The notes under the pieces: generated by a model | Databases searched by the model: none | What the model was told of the DNA's origin: nothing | What the model saw: the letters and a program-made list of their open reading frames with translations, nothing else | Translations under genes and position numbers: made by a program | Shown here: in pieces, positions 7,201-11,178 of the stretch | Layout of the letters: each line of letters opens with the position of its first letter | How positions within the stretch are numbered: position 1 is the stretch's first letter | Assembly: GCA_964236585.1 (NCBI GenBank) | Contig: CAXSFE010000114.1 | Span: 1 to 11,178 of the forward strand | DNA: 11,178 nt | Reading direction: 5' to 3' | Source of the DNA: CAXSEF01 sp964236585 | GTDB lineage: Bacteria; Pseudomonadota; Alphaproteobacteria; Acetobacterales; Acetobacteraceae

Positions 7201-8277
7201 GTTGTCGTTGCTGTAGAGGAAGAAGTGCTCGACGCCGAGCGCCCGGTGGTGGGCGATCCAGTCCAGCAGGGAGACGCCCTCGTCGCGCAGGCAGGCGAGC
7301 ACGCACAGGGTGCGGCGCGGGTTCACCGCCGCGCGCGCCGCGACGTTGAGCGTCTGCGCGAACGAGACCGGCCGCCCGTCGCGCCCCGCCGTCTCCAGCA
7401 CGTCGCAGTCGCGCCCGCAGCGCCGCACCTCGGTCACCCGGTCCGGCGCCGCGATCCAGCCCGCCAGCTCCGGCAGCGCCTGCGCCGCCCACAGGTCGCC
7501 GAGGAGGCGCGCGCTCAGCCCGTTCAGCGCCGCCGGCCGGCCCAGCAGCGTCGCCCCCAGCCAGGCGGCGTGGTCCGCCGCCAGCAGCCGCCCCATCGCC
7601 TGCAGCAGCGCGGGGCTGATCTCGTCGGAGGACTCCAGCAGCTGCAGCATCGCCGGGCCGCTGACGCAGGCCGGCAGCACGCGGTCGATCATCGCCAGCA
7701 GCGGCAGCAGCGGCTCGGCGCGCAGGAACGCCACCGGACGCAGCGAGAAGGTCTCCCACGGCCCCTGCGCGGTGCGGTCCGCCAGCACGCGCCCGCCCGA
7801 CGCGTCCGGCGGCGCCGCGCTGAGCAGCAGCCCGGTGAGCGGGTGCGCGAAGCCCACCAGCTCGTCGCCCCACACCCGCAGCGACAGGATCGTCGCGACC
7901 CAGGGGTCGCCCTCCAGGTGCATCGCCCCGCGCGGCAGCAGGAACGCCACGGCGGGGAACGCCGGCGGCCGGTACAGCAGCACCGGCGCCGCCGGATCGG
8001 CCTCGTGCGACAGCAGGTCGCTGCCCTCAAGGCTGGCCAGCACCGTGCCGTGCGTGGTGGCCACCTCGTACAGCCCGGGCATCACGTCGACCGGTGCCGC
8101 CCCGGCGTCCCGGGCCGCCCGTCCGCCCGGAACTGCGCCCGACGCTGCCGCGCCCGACACTGCCACGTCCGACACTGCCGCGCCCGACGCCGCCGCGCCC
8201 GCCGGGGCCGGCAGCGCCAGGACAGGTCCCTCCGCCGCCGCCCCGCCCGCTCCGGCGCCCGTCACATCCACGTTCAC
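4264..8277 (-). CDS. Giant two-module glycosyltransferase: (beta-trefoil-like + GT92-like) x 2
   Basis: A 1337-residue protein built as an internal tandem duplication. Module 1 has a fascin/beta-trefoil-like domain (about 67-182, ending VLADRTAQGPWETFSL), a helical linker, and a GT92-like domain (about 322-560: CVLACLRDEGVSLLDW, FFLYSNDNTDGSDD, DxD at Asp414/Asp416, RHVKSLCRP, HYAMKSAEEF). Module 2 repeats the order: trefoil-like about 680-808 (VLVDREEAGEWEAFSL) and GT92-like about 975-1218 (CVVATLRNEGPYLLEW, FYLYSNDNEDGSDG, DADEF with Asp1065/Asp1067, RLVKTLARP, HHYLFKSAEEW). Both DxD motifs are intact, so both could be active, adding one or two sugars in sequence. The trefoil-like domains may bind carbohydrate (inference). 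The first 66 residues are low-complexity Ala/Gly/Ser from a 15-bp tandem repeat. GTG start: AAGGAG at 7 nt, overlapping the upstream TGA as GTGA. No signal peptide or TM segment. Domain family names are from motif memory; the duplication itself is plain. Confidence 0.87.
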   Translation of the reverse strand: MNVDVTGAGAGGAAAEGPVLALPAPAGAAASGAAVSDVAVSGAAASGAVPGGRAARDAGAAPVDVMPGLYEVATTHGTVLASLEGSDLLSHEADPAAPVLLYRPPAFPAVAFLLPRGAMHLEGDPWVATILSLRVWGDELVGFAHPLTGLLLSAAPPDASGGRVLADRTAQGPWETFSLRPVAFLRAEPLLPLLAMIDRVLPACVSGPAMLQLLESSDEISPALLQAMGRLLAADHAAWLGATLLGRPAALNGLSARLLGDLWAAQALPELAGWIAAPDRVTEVRRCGRDCDVLETAGRDGRPVSFAQTLNVAARAAVNPRRTLCVLACLRDEGVSLLDWIAHHRALGVEHFFLYSNDNTDGSDDLLAALARAGEITWVVNDVPPGGSPQYKAYGHALQMLPEILDYRWVAVIDLDEALAFDTTLHASFSDYLAWQEREAVDAIALSWVVFGSGGVAAREPRPAVERFLRRHATDRHVKSLCRPRRFVHAQAHFPIAPFGQAWSFRGSEGTPHPQQHEGNAAAFSPDPQDRQAWVAHYAMKSAEEFALRRSRNAGDRVVTRPLQLDLLRTATIEGFLDQHRGDWGEADERATVFADAAAGELARLSALPDVAAAAASVERAYAAASARLRQEMRDSARFQVRGSPENRLLRALASAPALAAVGAAAGQAVVVAAPSPREPGCYRLLSCDGSEVFVGAASAMLVTADRASHDRIATMVVVPRSRRDLLVLMESTEEEAAAFRLRPGGLRTTAHLLEAHWVGDAGHVTLLDPSCGRFASAPPPADPEEAAPVLVDREEAGEWEAFSLEPVRDIFVPRTVRARAEAIEAALAQGVDQASVLALVTAGRPFASEVLNAVLPLLRLDELQALGRAVVGSDELARQLAAAFPGDVWAAHALPALAEMQGVVAQAPVPSRGFGLLRRSGRSRREEAEGSPNRRVVDAAFDDVAAAGRSGAFASFPHAVAVQARAAVAPTRGPCVVATLRNEGPYLLEWLAYHRAIGFEAFYLYSNDNEDGSDGLLGALAEAGAITWLQNRVPAGGSARARAYGHAFSVLPEVLAHRWVLTADADEFLVFDPERFGSVNDYLAWQERRSVDAVAVNWLPFGSGDAPGWPEAPLVVRNTRVLNRRHLGEEVRLVKTLARPAMMMQSGAHAPVTDERRTLVYRAASGELHGRSRPGSEADGLNFAQTLRTEAAAVHHYLFKSAEEWAWKKSRNSGDAGLERSAQVMAQSDAHSFMRQHRAADVVVDDRASRCAPRLDSEIAALRTLPGVTAAEAAMREASAARMAAITETYRSDPSLAGWDVLGRRFLQLGGFGPAPVRTAEAAVPDAAAVTARHAE
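8132..8206 (-). repeat. 15-bp tandem repeat inside the giant glycosyltransferase gene
   Basis: Five consecutive 15-bp units (8132-8146, 8147-8161, 8162-8176, 8177-8191 and a degenerate 8192-8206), core GCCGCGCCCGACACT on the plus strand. They encode pentapeptides SGAAV, SDVAV, SGAAA and SGAVP at residues 31-50. The unit length is a multiple of three, so copy-number change would keep the frame. Confidence 0.8.
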
Positions 8278-9182
8278 GGCGCGTCTCCTTCAACACCGGC
8301 CAGGAGGAAGCGCCTCACCACGTCAATTTCGGGTGAATCCATCAGCGCCGGGGCATGGCCCGCGCCCTCGACCACGTGCACCGCCGCCCCGTCCGCCGCC
8401 ATCCCCGCCAGCCCCGCCTCGGTGAGCAGGTCGCTCGACGCCCCCCGGATCGCCAGCACCGGCACCCGCACCGCGGACCACACCGCGCCCAGGTCGGCCG
8501 CCGCCGCAGGCTGCGCCAGGATCTGCACCGCGATCGCCGGGTCCTGGTGCAGCGCCAGCCGCCCGTCCGGCAGCGTGCGGGCGGAATGCTGCGCGAGATG
8601 CGCCCACTGCGCGTCCGACAGCGCCCCGAACGGCGCGTGCACCCGCCTCAGGTGCCGCTCCAGCGCCGCCGGGTCGTCGAACGCCGGCGCATCCCCGACA
8701 TACCCGCGGATGCGCTGCATCGCCGCCAGCGGGATCTGCGGCCCGACGTCGTTCAGCACCAGCCGCGTCACCGGCGTGCCGGCCGCCGCGGCGACCAGCA
8801 TCCCGCAGATCCCGCCCAGCGACGTCCCCACCCACGCCGCCGGCCGGCCCAGCGCCGCCAGCAGGTGCGACAGCGCCGCCACGTACGACGCCGGCTCGTA
8901 GAGCGACGCGTCCCCCAGCCAGTCCGACCGGCCCCGCCCCGGCAGGTCCGGGCACACCACCCGGAACCGTCCGGACAGCGCGCGCGCCAGCGGATCGAAG
9001 TCGCGGCCGTTGCGGGTCAGCCCGTGCACGCACACCACGATCGGTGCGTCCGCGTCGCCCCACTCCGCAAAGGCCATGCTGCGGAACGCAGTCCCCAGCA
9101 GGTAGCGCACGCTGCCCAGGCGCGGCCCGGCGTCCGGCGACCCGGCCGCCGCGACCGTCATGCCGCCCGACGCGTGGATCAT
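8274..9182 (-). CDS. Alpha/beta-hydrolase fold protein
   Basis: A 302-residue hydrolase of the MhpC-like class. The oxyanion-hole region VCVHGLTRNGRDFDPLA (50-66) and CPDLPGRGRSDWL (77-89) are typical. The nucleophile elbow GTSLGG gives Ser121. The acid is probably Asp251 (IRGASSDLL) and the base His276 (EGAGHAPAL), so the triad is complete. It is probably a soluble esterase/hydrolase; substrate unknown. The sequence shows no lid or C-C-hydrolase signature that I can name. Start ATG 9180-9182 shares ATGA with the stop of the CoA-transferase gene; the frame is open further upstream but that part only shadows the CoA-transferase. Met8 (9159-9161) is an alternative start. Its TGA overlaps the GTG of the giant glycosyltransferase. 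Hydrolases beside class III CoA-transferases are often catabolic, so its place with glycosyltransferases is unexplained. Confidence 0.92.
   Translation of the reverse strand: MIHASGGMTVAAAGSPDAGPRLGSVRYLLGTAFRSMAFAEWGDADAPIVVCVHGLTRNGRDFDPLARALSGRFRVVCPDLPGRGRSDWLGDASLYEPASYVAALSHLLAALGRPAAWVGTSLGGICGMLVAAAAGTPVTRLVLNDVGPQIPLAAMQRIRGYVGDAPAFDDPAALERHLRRVHAPFGALSDAQWAHLAQHSARTLPDGRLALHQDPAIAVQILAQPAAAADLGAVWSAVRVPVLAIRGASSDLLTEAGLAGMAADGAAVHVVEGAGHAPALMDSPEIDVVRRFLLAGVEGDAP
8285..8290 (-). promoter_or_regulatory. Ribosome binding site of the giant glycosyltransferase gene
   Basis: AAGGAG on the minus strand, 7 nt before GTG 8275-8277, inside the last codons of the hydrolase. It supports the GTG start and hence translation of the low-complexity N-terminus. 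Confidence 0.75.
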
Positions 9183-10618
9183 GTCACCCCGCGCTCGCGC
9201 AGGCCCGCGAGCGCAGCCGCGTCCAGCCCCAGCCGCGCGCCCAGCACCTCGTCGGTGTGCTCGCCCAGCAGCGGCGGGGGCAGCCGGTAGTCCACGGGAG
9301 TCTCCGACAGCCGCACCGGGTTGGCGATCACGCGCACCCCGTCCGGCGTCGAGGGATGCGCCATGCTCACCACCATGCCGCGCGCCACCACCTGCGGGTC
9401 GGCGAACACCTGGCCCAGCGTGTTGATCGGCCCGCAACCGATCCTCTGCGCCTCCAGCCGCTCCACCCACCACGCGGTCGACTGCCCCGCCAGCACCGGC
9501 TCCAGCGTGCGCGTCACCAGGTCGCGGTGCGCCACCCGCGCCGCGTTGGTCGCGAAGCGCGCGTCACCGGCCAACTCGGCCAGCCCGAAGTTCTCGCAGA
9601 AGCGGCGGAAGGTCGGGTCGTTGCCGATCGACAGCACGACATGGCCGTCCGCGGTGGCGAACACCTGGTAGGGCACGATGTTGGGGTGCTGGTTGCCCAG
9701 CCGCACCGGGTTCTCCCCGGTGGCCAGGTAGTTCATTCCCTGGTTGGCCAGCCAGGCGACGTGGGTGTCGAGCATGCCGATGTCGATGTGCTGCCCGCCC
9801 GCGCCGCGCCCGCTGCCGGCAGGTCGCCAGTCCGGCGCGCTCTCCAGCCCGCCTGCCGCCAGCCCCCCGGCCGACGTCGCCCCGCCCGCGTCGCTGCCGA
9901 GCGCCACCGAGCCCCGCGCCAGCGCCGCGTGCCCGACCACGGTCTCGGCTGCCGCCCTCAGGTCCGCCGCCGCCGCCTTCGCGCTGTCGCTCGCAGCAGG
10001 TCCGCCCGCGGCCAGTCCGCCCTGCCCGGTCGCGTCGCGGTGACGCAGCGCGGCCAGCACGCCGATGCACCCGTACAGCCCGGCGAACAGGTCCGCGACC
10101 GGGATGCCGACCTTCTGCGGCAGGCCGTCCGGCTCGCCGGTCAGGCTCATCACCCCGCCCATCGCCTGCATCAGCCCGTCGTAGCCCGGCCGCTCGGCAT
10201 ATGGCCCACTCTGCCCGAACCCGGTGATCGAGCAGTAGATCAGCCGGGGGAACCGCTCCCTGACCTGCTCGTAGCCCAGGCCGTAGCGCGCCAGCGCGCC
10301 CGCCTTGAAGTTCTCCACCAGCACGTCGCAGCCCTCGAGCAGGCGCAGGGCCAGCGCCTGCCCCTCGGGCCTGGCGATGTCGAGCGTGACGGACCGCTTG
10401 TTGCGGTTCACGCCCACGAAATACGCGCTCTCCGTGGTTCCCGGCATGAACGGCGGGGCAAAACCGCGCGTGTCGTCGCCGCTGCCGGGCTTCTCGATCT
10501 TGATCACGTCCGCGCCGAGGTCGGCGAGCATCTGCACGCAGGTCGGCCCGGCCAGCACGCGGGTCAGGTCGAACACCCGCAGACCCTTCAGCGGACCGGT
10601 CGGCTCCGTCGTGCTCAT
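9179..10618 (-). CDS. CaiB/BaiF (class III) CoA-transferase family protein with low-complexity insertion
   Basis: A 479-residue family III CoA-transferase; relatives are usually about 400. LKGLRVFDLTRVLAGPTCVQMLADLGADVIKIEKP (10-44) is the family N-terminus. NRNKRSVTLD (71-80), VENFKAGALARYGL (101-114), YCSITGFGQSGPYAERPGYD (128-147) and IPVADLFAGLYG (172-183) follow. The catalytic Asp that forms the aspartyl-CoA anhydride should be Asp176. The C-terminal part has GQHIDIGMLDTHVAWLANQGMNYL (275-298), GNDPTFRRFC and GCGPINTLGQVFADPQV (394-410). The enzyme moves CoA between carboxylic acids; the acids cannot be told from sequence. About 75 Ala/Gly-rich residues interrupt the usually continuous RHRDATGxGQHIDI segment. 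ATG 10616-10618 has GGAGG 5 nt upstream. It is the first gene of the operon and overlaps the hydrolase by 4 nt. Cytoplasmic. Confidence 0.95.
   Translation of the reverse strand: MSTTEPTGPLKGLRVFDLTRVLAGPTCVQMLADLGADVIKIEKPGSGDDTRGFAPPFMPGTTESAYFVGVNRNKRSVTLDIARPEGQALALRLLEGCDVLVENFKAGALARYGLGYEQVRERFPRLIYCSITGFGQSGPYAERPGYDGLMQAMGGVMSLTGEPDGLPQKVGIPVADLFAGLYGCIGVLAALRHRDATGQGGLAAGGPAASDSAKAAAADLRAAAETVVGHAALARGSVALGSDAGGATSAGGLAAGGLESAPDWRPAGSGRGAGGQHIDIGMLDTHVAWLANQGMNYLATGENPVRLGNQHPNIVPYQVFATADGHVVLSIGNDPTFRRFCENFGLAELAGDARFATNAARVAHRDLVTRTLEPVLAGQSTAWWVERLEAQRIGCGPINTLGQVFADPQVVARGMVVSMAHPSTPDGVRVIANPVRLSETPVDYRLPPPLLGEHTDEVLGARLGLDAAALAGLRERGVT
9794..10021 (-). other. Low-complexity insertion within the CoA-transferase gene
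   Basis: Residues about 200-275 are Ala/Gly/Ser-rich, with GGLAAGG occurring at 200-206 and 251-257. They split a motif normally read as ATGxGQHIDI. GGGCAG is found at both edges. The frame is kept with no stop codon. Relatives as I remember them lack it. It probably loops out between the large and small domains (inference). Confidence 0.7.
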
Positions 10619-10750
10619 CCTGCCCTCCCGTGCCCGCCCCGCGGCGGCGCCTGTTTCGGTAAACCGCCCCCGGGTGGCTGTCCAGGGACGCGGCGACGGC
10701 CCGGCACCGCCCCAACCCGCCAGGACCCGGGGCGTCCAAAAACCCGCCTC
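10619..10750. other. Intergenic region upstream of the CoA-transferase operon
   Basis: About 130 nt between the acyltransferase stop and the CoA-transferase start. It must hold the operon promoter if transcription does not read through from the acyltransferase. The only less GC-rich spot is around 10650-10666 (GGTTTACCGAAACAG on the minus strand, with a GTTT/AAAC mini-dyad). I cannot assign -35/-10 boxes with any confidence. Confidence 0.4.
10624..10628 (-). promoter_or_regulatory. Ribosome binding site of the CoA-transferase gene
   Basis: GGAGG on the minus strand, 5 nt before ATG 10616-10618. It is the strongest Shine-Dalgarno of the operon and marks the first gene. Confidence 0.7.
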
Positions 10751-10838
10751 CTAGGTCCAGGTTTCCAAAGGCAAGCCTTTGGCGGAGTCCAGGGGCAGAG
10801 CCTCTGGCCTTGCCTTCCTCCCGTCCTCCGCCCCTCCC
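10751..10838 (-). repeat. Dispersed two-hairpin repeat, copy D (3' end of the acyltransferase)
   Basis: Most diverged copy. On the minus strand: hairpin 1 is CCAGAGGC-TCT-GCCCCTGG (one mismatch), then ACTCCG, then hairpin 2 CCAAAGGC-TT-GCCTTTGG (perfect). The flank GAGGGGCGGAG is shared with copy C. Arm sequences differ from A/B/C but pairing is kept. It is sense to the acyltransferase and translated as its C-terminal tail down to TAG (10751-10753). Confidence 0.78.
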
Positions 10839-11178
10839 GGCACATGCGACCCCGCCCGCCGCCGTGCCCGGAGCATCGGCCGCTCGATGCCGAGGAACGA
10901 CGCGGCACTCAGCCCCGCCGCCAGCGGCAGCGCCAGCGCCAGCCAGTCCGCCAGCGCGAACGCCCCCCAGTGCCACAGGTAGACCGAGTAGCTCGCCCGC
11001 CCGACCAGCAGCGCCGCGCGGCACTCCAGCGCCCGCCGCCAGGGATGCGTGGTCAGCGCCACCGCCGGCACCAGCACCGCCAGCGCCGCCCCCTGCACCG
11101 TGGTGCGCAGCGCCTCGCGCCCGACCGGCCCGCCCAGGACGACGCCCGCCTGCCCCGGCAGCCCCGCCGCCCAGGCGC
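10751..11178 (-). CDS. Acyltransferase family 3 (OafA/YrhL-like) membrane protein, C-terminal part
   Basis: The frame is open to the right edge; 141 C-terminal residues are visible and the N-terminal membrane helices are missing. VGRASYSVYLWHWGAFALADWL is the conserved late 'SYsiYLwH' block of acyltransferase-3 proteins. Another hydrophobic helix (LALALPLAAGLSAASFLG) and the family-ending IERPMLRARRR follow. An earlier helix (about GAALAVLVPAVALTTHPW) precedes it. Members sit in the inner membrane and O-acylate sugars of lipopolysaccharide, exopolysaccharide or other glycans. That fits the glycosyltransferases downstream, though the substrate is unknown. The last 25 or so residues, from KARPEALPL to LETWT, come from repeat copy D and follow the normal family end, so they are probably non-functional read-through. 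No start can be assigned. Confidence 0.9.
   Translation of the reverse strand, partial: AWAAGLPGQAGVVLGGPVGREALRTTVQGAALAVLVPAVALTTHPWRRALECRAALLVGRASYSVYLWHWGAFALADWLALALPLAAGLSAASFLGIERPMLRARRRAGSHVPGGAEDGRKARPEALPLDSAKGLPLETWT

Noticed and set aside
8132..8206. Regulatory iterons
   Set aside because: The 15-bp units are in frame inside a coding region with a strong upstream ribosome binding site, so a coding tandem repeat is simpler.
5104..8901. Two more long plus-strand frames (5104-6921 and 7000-8901) opposite the giant glycosyltransferase and hydrolase
   Set aside because: Same Arg/His/Gln-rich shadow composition, while the minus strand has clear catalytic motifs throughout.
9183..9473. 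Longer start for the alpha/beta hydrolase
   Set aside because: The upstream part only shadows the CoA-transferase; the ATGA overlap gives a natural start at 9182.

Overview
The window is very GC-rich and strongly biased to G/C at third codon positions. Long shadow reading frames therefore run opposite nearly every gene. The gene content points to an alphaproteobacterium, most likely of the Acetobacteraceae (Acetobacterales/Rhodospirillales). It includes an Asp-type porphobilinogen synthase, a RodZ-like HTH/membrane protein, several 'LVKNE/LRDEG' family-92-like glycosyltransferases, and dispersed GGCTCTGCC-type palindromic repeats. The family assignment is from memory and was not checked by a search.

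Layout, left to right. (1) Positions 1-629, minus strand: N-terminal part of a RodZ-like cell-shape protein that runs off the left edge. It is divergent from (2) hemB (910-1929, plus). (3) A convergent junction at about 1914-2099 holds two copies of a dispersed two-hairpin repeat, one at the 3' end of hemB and one at the 3' end of (4) a GT11/fucosyltransferase-like gene (2037-3278, minus). (5) The spacer 3279-3407 is almost wholly two more copies of the repeat, head to head. (6) From 10618 down to 3408 on the minus strand lies a tightly packed four-gene block: CaiB/BaiF CoA-transferase (9179-10618), alpha/beta hydrolase (8274-9182, ATGA overlap), a 1337-residue protein with two complete beta-trefoil-like plus GT92-like modules (4264-8277, GTGA overlap), and a single-domain GT92-like transferase (3408-4256, 7-nt gap). 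(7) At the right edge is the C-terminal part of an OafA-type O-acyltransferase (10751-11178, minus), whose 3' end is again a copy of the repeat.

The three glycosyltransferase genes and the membrane acyltransferase suggest a surface-polysaccharide or glycoconjugate region. The CoA-transferase and hydrolase at the head of the same operon have no obvious place in that pathway. Their tight coupling is seen in the sequence, but its meaning is unknown.

The most unusual feature is the repeat family (copies A, B, B', C, D). Four of five copies sit exactly at, or read through, the stop codon of the last gene of a transcription unit, in the same orientation as that gene. None lies between the coupled operon genes. 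The copies keep two hairpins through paired changes in both arms. They supply stop codons, about 20-25-residue C-terminal tails and perhaps one ribosome binding site, and they form nested inverted repeats around the GT11 gene.
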